Part shown: one piece after another, positions 34,285 to 45,609 of the stretch
How positions within the stretch are numbered: the stretch's first letter is position 1
Layout of the letters: each line of letters begins with the position of its first letter
Assembly (NCBI RefSeq): GCF_030936135.1
Contig: NC_082595.1
Location: forward strand, 109,446,334-109,510,333
DNA: 64,000 bases
DNA from: Gavia stellata
Lineage: Eukaryota > Chordata > Aves > Gaviiformes > Gaviidae
Reading direction: 5' to 3'
Made by a program: the position numbers and the translations under genes
The notes under the pieces: generated by a model
Told to the model about the DNA's origin: nothing
Database searches by the model: none
What the model saw: the letters and a program-made list of their open reading frames with translations, nothing else

Positions 34285-34365
34285 TTTGCACAGAGGGCAC
34301 TGGAGGAAGAGGATAGCAGAGAGAAGGTGAAGGATCCTTATGGCTCCAAGTTGGCTGAGGTCATC
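34285..34365 (-). pseudogene. Relic of an AvBD signal-peptide exon
   Basis: On the minus strand CCAACTTGGAGCCATAAGGATCC aligns with the AvBD10 leader and start (CCAACTGGCAGCCATGAGGATCC), base for base except for a few changes; both are given as short matching strings. The start codon is ATA (34341-34339) instead of ATG. The frame then reads RILHLLSAILFLQC, parallel to RILYLLFAIVFLLFQ of AvBD10, but it is shortened and no donor follows. I found no matching six-cysteine exon towards AvBD7. It sits between AvBD7 and AvBD8, where other birds carry further AvBD genes, so it is probably the last trace of one of them. Confidence 0.7.
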
Positions 34366-34399
34366 CCGTCGTCAGAGGTAAGCTGCGGCATGACGGAGG

Positions 34400-37180
34400 C
34401 GATATATAGACACACAGGGTTTAACCCAGTTGCCTTCACACCAGCATCTAGAGCAATTTGCGGTGCTCTGGGCTGTCTGAGATCTCCACCTGGGGCTGGC
34501 GGAGGAGGGTCAGGAGAGAGGAGAGCAAGCCTTGCTGGAGCGGCCGGGGAGGCCAGGTGGGACACGGGGGCATCTCGGGTGGCACTTGGCTAAGTGGGAG
34601 CAAAAGAATTGAGACGGGGATATTCATAGAGGACAGGAGTCTGTGGCATGCTGAGTGATAAAAAGCCAGCTGGGATTTAGACGAGTCCTTCCACATGTTC
34701 ATATTAACAACATTTTATATATAAATATATGTTAGTGTGGCTTTGCTAGGAGGACTGTAGAGAAATGGGAGAGTCAGAAATGCCATCATTACAGAATATG
34801 TGTAACTTTAAACAAACAATTACTTAAAGTAATATCCTGACTATTCCTGAGCAAATTACAGATTAGAGTATCTGGATTATTCTTTTCTATTCATATGTTC
34901 TTCAGCTAAGATAAATTATAAAGCCGTTTAGAAAATCCAGCCTTTATTTCTCTTCGAATATTTATATGTTATTAATATATGCATACATATACACAAGCAT
35001 ACAAATATATATATACACATATATATGTGCTTGCGTATGTTCTCTGTATAAAAGAAGAACATGGTTTTTAGGGCTCCACACAGTATTCTTTGCAGTACTG
35101 CAGAGAAAGGAAACTGAATAAGACATACAGCTGTCAAAATACTTTCAGTATACAATATTAACTGATATGCAACATTCATTCATTTATTACCTGTGTTTAA
35201 TTGCCAAGAAACAGGTTAGGGAAATGTATCTCTTTTGTGAGCTTGAGTAACCAAAACAATATTTAGAGTTAATAATAGCATACTGTAATTAAAATAACAG
35301 ATAGTTTAATTACCATATTAAAGAAATTAAGGGTAACTTTACCAACAAGAATAACAACAGCTGCAATTCATTAATTGAAGATCTTATCCCAGTCTTGATT
35401 CATATTTGAGCTTTGATCTATTTTGTACCCTGATGGGTAGCTGACACAGGCACAAAGCAGGAAACAGGAGGGAAGAGTCATTTCACCCTATTTTAAGGTC
35501 CTTTTCAGGATGTGACTGGTTGTCTGTCTTCTGCTTGTCTGCATTTACTGAGCTGAAACATATCCCAAAAGCTCAGTTCAGAGCTCTGTGCCTCTAGGCA
35601 CACATTTATGGATTAAATATTCACAGTGTTTATTTCTGTCTCTGTACATTTCATCACTTGATTTTTTAAGTAAATTTTTTAAAAAAGAAAAAAAACCCCA
35701 ACAATAGAAACAAATGCTCCTGCCTACTGTAAAGCACATATACATGTTCCATCAATTAAATTATACAGGAATGGGATTTAGTAAAACAGTTATCTCTGGA
35801 CAGTCAAAGCGCCTATTTGGATTTTTCCTATCATATCACTTGGACCCAAGTAAACAGGATTTCAGGCTCCTGTGACACAGAGACTGATGATTTCCAAAGG
35901 AAACAAACGTGTCCCACTTCCCCAGGTGCTCATCGTTGGCTGTCTCCAGCTGCTGAGGCAAAGGAAATCCCGCACTCTTTCTCCCTGGACCCACCTCTGT
36001 TACCTCTTAGGTTCAATGTGATTTTTCAGAGCAAGGGATGGTTTCTTGTCCATCATTGGAGTCCACAGCAGACTGCAAAACACTGAGGGCTTTGAGGGTG
36101 GACTGTCAGAAAACACAATTCACTAACAGATCAATGCTGGGAATCAGAAGACATCTGTATAATTAAGAAGAAAAAAACATAAACCCTGCTGTCAGAATCA
36201 TTTACGTACTCTTGATTGAAGAAGGCTGCTGGAGAGACATTTCAGAATTAGCTCTTCATTGCCCTCTTCTGGGATGCAGGTGACCTGGGTAGATGGATGC
36301 TGTTTGGATGGCTGTTTGGAGTACAAGGATGTCGGGGTTTTTTCTAGACTCTTAGTAGTACGACAATCAAAACGCAACATCTTTTTCTGGGCTCACCTGG
36401 GTGCCTTCAGGGTCCAGGAGATACCAGTGCTACCATCAGTCTTTCTGGTCCAGATCCTCTAGGGACATATGTTTGACCAAAACATGTTTTGTGGAGGTTG
36501 TTTCCTTTGGCCACCTAGCAAGTGGGTGCGTGGAAGGGGGTGCCTCCCCGAAACTTTAGTTATTCAAACAATAGTTATTTCCTCTGCAATGAGTAGACTA
36601 CAGACATGGTAAATGCATGAAAATGAAAATATTCTTGGTGTGCAGATAAGCATGCTCTTCAGTGTGATTGCGCTGCTGCAAATGGATTGCTCCAACTGGG
36701 CTGGGTGCTCAACTCCTCTCTGCTCTCAAGACATCGTCTACAGCCCACAAGACCCTTCAGGAGCTTTCTCTTTTTTGAAAGTCTTGTGCAAAACCAGAGC
36801 TTCCCTAATGTAGCTGTTTAGGTGCTGCTGTAGGTATCTCCCGTCTCCAGAGAGGACCTTTCTGCAGTCAACACCAGGCACCATGGCCATGGGACAGCCC
36901 TGCAGAATTAGGAGCCGCTGGAGCCAAACAAGCAGTTTTCAGTGTATGTCCCAGGATGCTTTTTCCACAGCCCATGATGGATCAATGTCTTGTGCGCAAA
37001 CCGGGGTGGTGTAAGGTGCTTTTCGGAAGAACCAACTCATGTGCCAGAGAAAGGGGAGGGAGTTCACCAGCGGTCACCATTTCTCATCGGCTGCTGGGAA
37101 GTGTCATTTCAGCTGCGGGGAATCACAGTGAGAAGTCCATGTCCTTGGCCAGCTGGTCTGTGGCAGCTCTGTCATCAACA
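34400..37180. other. No gene recognised
   Basis: 34700-35800 is AT-rich with TATA/ACATATAT runs near 34970-35035. No defensin exon or CR1 is recognised. A TATATAT stretch at about 34402-34410 lies 60 bp upstream of the relic and could be the remains of its promoter. Confidence 0.5.
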
Positions 37181-37184
37181 GGAA

Positions 37185-37247
37185 TATATAAAAACAGTTG
37201 ATTTGGGGCAAGACATCACTCTGAAGCTCTCCATTGAGAGGAACCAG
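37185..37247 (+). promoter_or_regulatory. TATA box and non-coding exon 1 of AvBD8
   Basis: TATATAAAAA (37185-37194) is followed by a short non-coding exon ending GGAACCAG at 37247 with donor GTAGGA. The next acceptor in the same direction is TTTTTCTCAG before 38452, giving a first intron of about 1.2 kb. Confidence 0.68.
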
Positions 37248-38484
37248 GTAGGACAGACTGGCCACCGTGCCCCTTTCCACTTTCTACCTATTGATGTCTG
37301 AAGTCCTCCAGGGTGTGCTGAAGGTGTAGTTTCCACACCACTCTCAATTGATAAGGATAAAAATACAAACCTTTTTGATAATATTCTTTGCTTCTCTAGA
37401 AAGAAATTCATCATTCCAAGGCGTATAATTTTGCAGCTTAATTAAATCCTCATAAACAACTGAAATGTACAACATCTGATGTTTCAGTAATGCATTTGGT
37501 TGACTATTATGGTCAATAATGGTGATTCTGAATGATTATTGTAGTTTGTATTCTTTTCAAAAGCTAATCGGAATCTGCAGCAAGGAATGATGGTGGAGAG
37601 ATACTTTGAAGCTTTCAGCTGGCATGTATTATAGAGGTAGACAGCTCCTTAGGTTTTTCTATAAAGATGTTTTCAAGGAATTACTACTGGCTTGTAAGAT
37701 ACAAAAAATGCTATTATTCAAATAACTAAAGTTTCTGAGCATTTATTATCCAGAGAACTGAGTGTTTATTATCCAGCAAAATTAGAATGGTTTAAGTCAT
37801 TACCTACACATATCTGAAGCAAAATATGTGCTAATTAAATAAAATGGACATTTTAGTCATTAACTGACTTGCTACAAACACGAATCACCACACCAAACGG
37901 GCTGCCATGAAGAAAGCTAACTTCATCCCAGCCAGACCCAGTATGGTTGCTTAAATAAAAAAGTATAAAACTCTAAATGGAAGTATTGATGATTTTGTGC
38001 GTGTAGCAGCATTACTTATAAGTTATAAAAGGGACCTAAGAAAATCTTGCTTATTTTATAGGACTTGGATAAAAGTTGGAGGAAATTAATTAAATTTCTT
38101 ACTTTTTTTTGAAGTTCTGACATCCAGGGTGTGTGGGATTCAAATACAGGAGTCTTCACTAGAGCTGGTATAGGCTATCTTTGCAGTCGACGGAAAGAAA
38201 ATCACAATATTCATCTCATTCTTTTACATTTTACAGGCATAAATAAAATTTCTTGATCTTATGCAACGTGCTTTCAAAGGTATCTTTCCTCAAAAAGTGG
38301 TATTTTACTAGAGTTATCCTAGAACATTTACTCTATCGCATAAATGACAATTTTTATCAACAAATTGCAGCTTATATGTCATAAATAGTGTTTGGATCAG
38401 GTAATCACAAATGCAGGACAAATGCATGACCTCTTTCTGTTTTTTTCTCAGTGGCTGTTGTGTTTGGTGGCACTGAATTCAGCC

Positions 38485-40015
38485 ATGAAGATCTTTTCCC
38501 TTTTCTTTGCTGTTCTCCTTTTGGTGCTCCAAGGCACTTTAGGTAAGAGTTACATAAAATCAAAGGAAATAATGCAGAGGGAAGTTTGTGAGTATGGAGT
38601 ACCTAAAATAGAAATAGAAATAAAATGGGTTTTAGTCCCTTTTGCCCAAGGCCAACTAGTGCTGCCAGCGTGTTGGGCAGACTTTAGCAGTGAACAGACA
38701 CCAGCTGGGTCCATTGGATGCACTGAACTCTCCTGCTTTGGAAAATAAGGGAATTTAATGGTACAGCCTGAAAGCAGACTAGAATATTGCTGTCATGCTA
38801 TAACCCTAACTTGTTCTTAGTCTTCTTTGGGAAGGAAAATCAAGACTCTGGGGTTTTTTTGTGCAGGTTTCATGCGTGCACCTAATAACGATGTGCAATG
38901 CAAACAGGCTGGGGGTACCTGTTCCACCAAACACTGTCCTCTACCCAATATGAGGTCTTTTGGACGTTGCCAGCAAGGGGTCCCTTGCTGTCGAACTGTG
39001 GTGAGTTATGGATTTGATGAAGATCAGGTGTTTCTTGGGGAATGGGTTTATTATTCACTTTCACACAGCCAGTCTGCCCTTTAGATGCGAAACTCCTCTA
39101 GTGCAAGCCGACAAGGGAGCAGAGACTCTGTACACTCAGACATAGGATTTCCTGATGATTTCCTCACTGGTTCCCTCTGTATCATTAATGTTGTAGCTTG
39201 AGTGCCTCTTGGGAAAGATCACCGTCAAATCTCTTTGGCAGAGATAAGTAATTAGCTAGAAATTAAGTCTTTTCTCTGCTGTTCCCATTAGCTGGTTCAA
39301 ACCGCTCATGATGAGTAGTAATGGCTTCAAAGGACACGTCTCTCAATGTGCACACTGACTGGAGACTGGGACATTTGGGTCAGGTTCATAAGAAACCTGC
39401 ATGTTCCACATTGCAAAGTCTGCCTGGTCTCACAGTCAGAAGAAAAACCTGAAAGGCATGTTGTTCTGCTAGGTGTTTTCTCCAGTTCCATAATTCTCCC
39501 CTTTTAAACAAAACCAAAACATAATATCTTACTTTTTCTCAAATTCCTTAGTAGAATCCTGAAGTTCAGCCTGTATCTTTACTCCAATCTGAAACTGCAG
39601 AAACAAATATCCACAATGATTCTAATATTTCATTTTCTGTAAGATGCTGTAGCTAGTCTTATTTTTGAAGGCGCTTAGTTAAACTTTCTTCAATATTAAT
39701 AGCAGAGATGTTAAAAACAAGCGTGAGCAGCGGTTGTATATAGAGAAATTCCTCTCCACACTAGAGATTTTAAGATGAGAAGGAAGCTTCAGGTACAGAG
39801 ACCTGTCAATTCAGTATTAAATAAAATAGAAAGACAATTAATGTTTAAAAATCAGCAGCAGCAGGACTATGAATATCCTACTAAGAACTGATGAGTTATC
39901 CAGGAATATCAGCTCTTGGTGCTCATTCAATCCCTTCTGTGTTTCTTATTCAGATCTTTCCCTGTTTATAAGTACAAAATCTGAAAGTTTCTCTCCTTTT
40001 TTGCAGTATGATTAG
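38485..40015 (+). CDS. AvBD8: Avian beta-defensin 8 (AvBD8), three coding exons
   Basis: A secreted antimicrobial peptide. Coding exons are 38485-38542 (signal MKIFSLFFAVLLLVLQGTLG), 38867-39000 and 40007-40015. Splice sites are TTTGTGCAG|GTTTC, ACTGTG|GTGAGT and TTTTTTGCAG|TATGATTAG. The second junction is in phase 0, unlike the other genes here. The product is 66 aa. The mature part has CKQAGGTC, then RSFGRCQQGVPCCRTVYD; chicken AvBD8 has CEQAGGIC and RAFGHCQRGVPCCRTVYD as I remember it, so the assignment is firm. Cysteine spacing is 6-4-10-5-CC. Net charge is about +4. It is the only gene right of copy 3 on the + strand: divergent from AvBD7 and convergent with AvBD9. Confidence 0.94.
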
Positions 40016-40500
40016 TGATCATTGGCATCTCAGACTGGCTAAACAGAGCTTCTGGCAACATAGGATATGCATCATCCCATCGGAAAATCTGGAATTTTGA
40101 GCTGAAAATATGCATATAACACACACACAGGCACGCACCAAAGCATGACCAACAAACTCCTCCACAAACAAACTTAATGACACGAAGAAACTCCAAAGCA
40201 ATTCTTGAACCACCCAGAAAAGACCAATAGTTCTCATTTTTCTAAAATGTTTTTCTGTTGAAACTATTTTGCAGCCACCAACATCTATCCCAAAGAGATC
40301 ACCAACACACAGAAGTCTGTCCTCATGAGAGGATGCAGAGCAGATTCTTCCTTTGTCCCTCAGAACAGATACTCATTATTTTCTTCTCCTTTTAGAGTTA
40401 GCAATAAAGTGATTAGCACTAGAAGAGAAAGTCGCCAGGAGACACTGAATGCTCAGCTGGGTTGTTCATATTTCATAATCTACCTATCTCCATAAATTTT

Positions 40501-40506
40501 AATAAA
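40501..40506 (+). terminator. Poly(A) signal of AvBD8
   Basis: AATAAA at 40501-40506; a second AATAAA at 40403-40408 is an alternative. The AvBD9 transcript ends about 1 kb away from the other side. The space between (40510-41500) shows no gene. Confidence 0.6.
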
Positions 40507-41505
40507 CTTGCTCCAGAATACCTTGTGTCTGATCCTTATACCTGTGAGGAATTGTCTTGATGTGTGTTTTTGCTGGAAGATCTGGCTCTCATCTCACTTG
40601 GGGTCAGTGTGAGATGTGCCTTGTGGTAAACTTCTCCAAGAAGAGGAGATGAAACTGAACCCATGTACAGACAGGAATATGGCCTGGTCCTATTCATTAT
40701 TCGGTTGACCAGTAACGGTCAAGAAAACTCCTCCAAACCCACCGTGATTAGGCAAGTAGAAAGCTGGCACAAAGTGACCATGTTCAGGGCCCGTGGCCCA
40801 TCCATAGCAGCTCGTGGCATGGAGAGCATGGATATTTTTAGTCATCCTGCGTCTTGAATCCTTTTGGCCTTTGCATTAGCCCTCTGGATGTTAGGGATGG
40901 GGAAGGGAAGCAGGGGATGCGTCTATACCTTGTAACAGCAGCTGCCAAGACTCCAGGCTGATGGACACGCAACCCACTGCTTCCAGACATCATGGTGCAG
41001 TGACAAATAGTTTGACTAGTTTAGGATCCAGAGAAGTAAAATCCCATTGACATGATGCTGGTATAGACTAAATAGAGGCAGCAGGAGCGGAATGACGTGA
41101 TTGTGGTGAGGCGGTTTCAAGACCTAAAGACGTTGGCCTCCTGCCACCCTGGGGTTTCTCTGTTGCCCTTCCCAGAACCTCTGGCTAGCAGATGTAACCC
41201 TATAGAGGAGCAGAGGAGTGAGCTTGCCTCCTGAACCCCAGCCTGGTGCCCTGGACTGGGATGGCAGAGGGAATGGGCTCTAGTGCTTCTTAATGTATTA
41301 ATAAATATGTTACCACACAAATAGCTGCAACCCAGACACTCTGCAGGACGATTTAACAGGACTCAATGACACATGCACTTAAATTAACTTAATTTAGTTA
41401 AATAAACTGCATTTACAGGTTGATTTTTATAGACAATAAGAACAGCAAAAACCATCCTGAAATACATGAGCAAATGTCAGCAATGTGTTTTCACAGTGAC
41501 TTGCA

Positions 41506-41511
41506 TTTATT
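41506..41511 (-). terminator. Poly(A) signal of AvBD9
   Basis: AATAAA on the minus strand (TTTATT on +), about 195 bp after the AvBD9 stop codon. Confidence 0.68.
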
Positions 41512-41704
41512 AGAATTGAAGCTGCAAATCTCTTTATAGGGGTACAAGAACTCCTCCTCAGATCTTCTGGTGCTCCTAAGGGTCTTCACCCCCATGGGAA
41601 AGGCTCCCCAGGCTTGCACTGAGGCTGGGATCCATTGATGTCAAAAATGGGAGATGTCTCAGATGCCCGGAGCTCTTGTCTATGTGGTCAGTGAGGTGTC
41701 AGTT

Positions 41705-44700
41705 TTAGGAACTGGGTGTCCTGCAAAGAAAAATCAGGTGCTTAGCTAGTCCATCTATCGCCGTCCAAAAAGTCAATTATACCTTGCTGTCTCAGATTAC
41801 TGTAGCCATAAGTTAAGACATAGGGTTAAAGACTACTGGAGATCCTTGTGATCTGGACTGCTGACCTGTGTTTCTGGCCATAAGACAACCCAGACAAAAT
41901 GGAGATGGGGATGTTACCACTCGGCACACACCACAGCTATTCGGCTGCAGCTGATGATGACCCAGAATAGCTGCCAGGATATAGTTTAAGAATAAAACTA
42001 ATTCAGGAATAAAGAGCTGCACCGGAGAAAGTGGCTGATCCTCTCACTTTCCTCCATGACCTCCATACCTTTTTTCTATGAAAAAGGTGACAAGGCTTCT
42101 CCTTTTTTTTGCATACTTCAGCATTATGTTTCACAGAATTCCAATTAGATCAAATCTAAATGCAAATAATAATAATAAAAAAATAAAATAAAAGAAAGAT
42201 GTATGGGGTCCAAAAAGGGGTAGATCTGTTACAGCTCCTTTGGTATGAAATATCACCAACTGCAGAGCTGGACTGTGGCATATTACAGCATCACTCTGCA
42301 TGGGATCTCTCCTATAGATGCAGATGCTTTCTCACTGGTGCTGATGAAAAAATGTTTTATTCCTAGAGGGTGGAAAATGTCCTGTGGCACTTTGGTCTAG
42401 TATTTGGCACTTTGCACCAGATAAAGTAACCCAGATGGAGAACTGCATCCCTGGTATGAGTCCTGGCTTGTTTAATGGCTATTCTGTGCTGATAAGCTTT
42501 TTTTTTTTTTGGTAGCACGAAGCTCCATGCTGCTGCCTGTGTGGATTGAGGGAGAGTCCTCAGAGCTGTCTCAAGTTGTTGTGTCCACCATGCTTAGTAG
42601 AGGCAGAGTTTGAGCATGAGCTGATTCTGCCCTGGTACCAGACTCATGCTGGAAGAAGTTATTAGTGATATGTGATATGTTATTAGCGATAATAGATGTT
42701 ATTAGTGATATGGAGCTTCAAAGGGCATAGGCTTGAGTGTGAGCTCCAACCTTCATTAGTGTCACAGCTGAGGTACAGTCTCAGTGAACTTATGGAGAAA
42801 AGGGCTCCCTTGCTGCAAAGACAGCCAGCCTTGGCTCCTCCATCTGCAAACTCCCTGCTCATCACCAAATTCTCCCTGTGGTTTTTTGGAGAAAACAGGC
42901 TAGCAATTTTGACACCACAAGGCTCTGCCTTTTTGTTACCAGCCACAAATCCCAGCAATTAGAATGATTTTATGGAGCATGTAGGGGACTGGATATGGTG
43001 GCCTGTTGTGTCCCAAAAGGGGGAAAAGCCCAGTAAGTCTATTTGTTCTTGGTGCAGCGGCATTTCTCTGGAGGACTTCATCTTACCATTTGCAGCATTT
43101 CAGCTTTCCACCGCGGCAGGTCCCGATGTCAACCAGAGGAGCAGAGCACGCAACAAACGAGCAGGAGCCCCGGTTTTGCCGGCATGCTAAGGTGTCAGCA
43201 GCTTCTTGGCTGTAAGCTGCAAAAATAAAAAAACCCCAAGGGAAAATTCATGTTCATTTGTCAAGGCAGAGGGTTGGAGAATTGTGGCATTGGACTAATT
43301 GGTGTGGTATGTGGTTTCCTGCCACAGTGCCTGGTTTGTGATTGAGGTAACCTGATCACTCCTTCTTAAGGTCTTTACATCTATTTGAAATGCGAAATAA
43401 CGAGAAGAGCAGGTTGTAATGCCAGCATGGAGATAGTCTGCCTGATTAATAGTGACCAGAAGATGTCTACTTCCTTAGCATCTCTCCTGGAGACGTGCGC
43501 CTGTCATTCCAGTTACACACAGAAATACTATGCTATGTGAACAAGCCATAAGAAACACAGGAAAATGTATTTTTAAAATTAATCTCACATTACCCTCAGA
43601 AAAGAAGTGATGATAGTCAAATATCAACATCTTAACTAAACTTCTTCAAGCTTTCAGTTCAAGTTTCAGCAAATGTAAAGCATATTTATGACTCATAATC
43701 TTTGTCTCCTAGTTTGACTAGCTTCCTCGCGGGAAGCATTGAGCATTGTGAGCAGGAGCAGCGTGCTCAGAGGAAACCTGTGCACTGTGTTACCATATAA
43801 AAAATGGTGAGGCTAACACAGAAGGCATAAAACATCACAAAAGAGAAATCTTAATCACAGCCCAGTCAACGGGACTAATGCTTGCCCAACTAAAATATTT
43901 TAAACACTAAAGCATACACTCTAAAATAAAGTCAGTGACTGTTGTCACTAGTACTGTATAGGGTTTAGCTAGACACTGCGCTGGTTTTACTATGCCAGTA
44001 CGTTCAGACCTGAAGGGCCAAATGTCTAGGTGGTGGCAAAGACTGCAGCTCCATCATCGTCAGGGGATCTGCCTCGGCTTATCCCAGCTGAAAAGCTGGC
44101 CCCAAGTTCGGGTTCAGACTATTTCCAGTCTAAACGTTACTTGTTCCCACTGGGATGTTCAGTCTGAGATTCAAATTGTGTTATATTTGTAAGATTTAAA
44201 TGGATCTCTCATATCACCTGGAGCGTTGTATGCCTGTATACTTAAAAGGCAGAAGAGACCCTTACCAGCTGCCCAACTTCTTGCTAAGCACAAACCTGAT
44301 CACCTCACCCAGTACTTTCTGTGCCTGCCTCAGTCCACACCAGTCATCAAAATGGACCCTATCCTTAATTTGAAAGGCATGCAAGCTTTAGTCTAAATTA
44401 GATCTACCACATTTCAATGGATTTGTCCCAGTGGTTCTCAACTCTTTTCTCTTAATCACATATTATTCAAGGGGTGTGTGTTGATGATTTCACTCAGCTG
44501 ATTTTAAAGACATCCTTAGACCCTGGTTTCTCTTGTCTCCTAAATTAAAAATTCCTATAGTGTTACGGGTCTCTTCTCTGCGTAAGTCTTTACGAAGAGA
44601 TATAAAATGACTTGCCCTTTCCCAGAGACTCTACTGGAATTGCACCATCCCTACAGCCATCTCAGGGGTTACAGTTTGCTTTGAAATTGATAATATTTTT

Positions 44701-45461
44701 TGTAATGCATAAAATAGGAAAAGTCCAAGAAAGCAATCCAGAAGCATGCAGTACAGGCTTTGCCTAAAGCTCCTACAGGTGCCTGCTTTTAACCTAAGTA
44801 GTTCTACATTTCTTCATTGAGTAGGCAGACATTTGCTCGTCTAGAAAAGTAAGTACAAATTTGAGTCTACTGCAAACTAAAGCAGGGATGGAGATAGCTT
44901 AAACTTTTCTGAAGTCTCCCAGACAGCCTGGAATGATGCATATGGTCCAAACCCACTTAAATGCACATGGACAGTATAGAGCTCAGGCAAAGCCCTACAG
45001 TCATAAGTACTTTTTTCCAAAAATATACAAAGTCTACTAATCTAGAATACACAGTCAGGAGGTAGGGGTGCGAATGTGAGAAGAGAAAGCTCTTACATTG
45101 CAAGATGGCATCTTAAGTATCAGCCTAAGAATTGTCTGAATACAGAGGAGCATCTTTTTTCTGTCATGTCATCAAGTGACTGGAATGCAAAGTGCATAGG
45201 GCTAGAAAGAGACCATCAGTAAGACTATCAAGGACCTTGACTCAAGAGCTTAAAGATCAGGACTATGACTAGGGAAGGGGAATTCTGATATGAAAGTCAC
45301 GGAGCCTGAGAGCAATGAGGTAATCTGAACATCAGCAGTGGGTTCTAACAGACGTCTCTGCACATGCACCCTTTTAGCCTCCATCTCATCTATTTTCTCT
45401 TACCTGGAGCAGCCTGGAAGAGGAAGAAGAGAACAGCAACGAGGAAGAAAAGGATTCTCAT
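41705..45461 (-). CDS. AvBD9: Avian beta-defensin 9 (AvBD9), three coding exons
   Basis: A secreted antimicrobial peptide, epithelial-type in chicken. Minus-strand coding exons are 45461-45404 (signal [20 protein letters not shown] across the junction), 43216-43087 and 41720-41705. Splice sites are ATTTTTGCAG|CTTACAG, AAATG|GTAAGA and CTTTGCAG|GACACC. An AG six bases further into exon 3 would shift the frame onto a stop, so the first AG is the right one. The product is 67 aa, equal to chicken AvBD9. The mature part has [20 protein letters not shown], then [12 protein letters not shown], and ends KWTPSS (chicken KWAPSS). Spacing is 6-4-9-6-CC. Net charge is about +3. The introns are 2.2 and 1.4 kb, the longest here. 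Confidence 0.95.
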
Positions 45462-45560
45462 GACTGCCAGCTGGTAGCGGGATGGTCTTCACAGGTCTGA
45501 AGATTCTTGAAGACGGACAGAAGCTGATGTTCGAGGCAGAAGATAGCTAGTCCCTGTGCT

Positions 45561-45605
45561 TATAAAGGCTCTGGGACGGAGCAGCGCAGGCAGCTGAGGG
45601 GGCGG
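45561..45605 (-). promoter_or_regulatory. AvBD9 core promoter
   Basis: On the minus strand TTTATAAG (45567-45560) lies about 100 bp upstream of the ATG, and a GC box (GGGGGCGG on +, about 45598-45605) lies some 35 bp further up. No donor/acceptor pair is visible between TATA and ATG, so the leader appears to be unspliced. Confidence 0.7.
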
Positions 45606-45609
45606 AGGA

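Noticed and set aside
33877-34593. 238-codon + frame over the signal-exon relic
   Set aside because: It is the antisense of the relic region, rich in Arg, Gly and Cys as expected from GC-rich non-coding DNA, with no recognisable domain.
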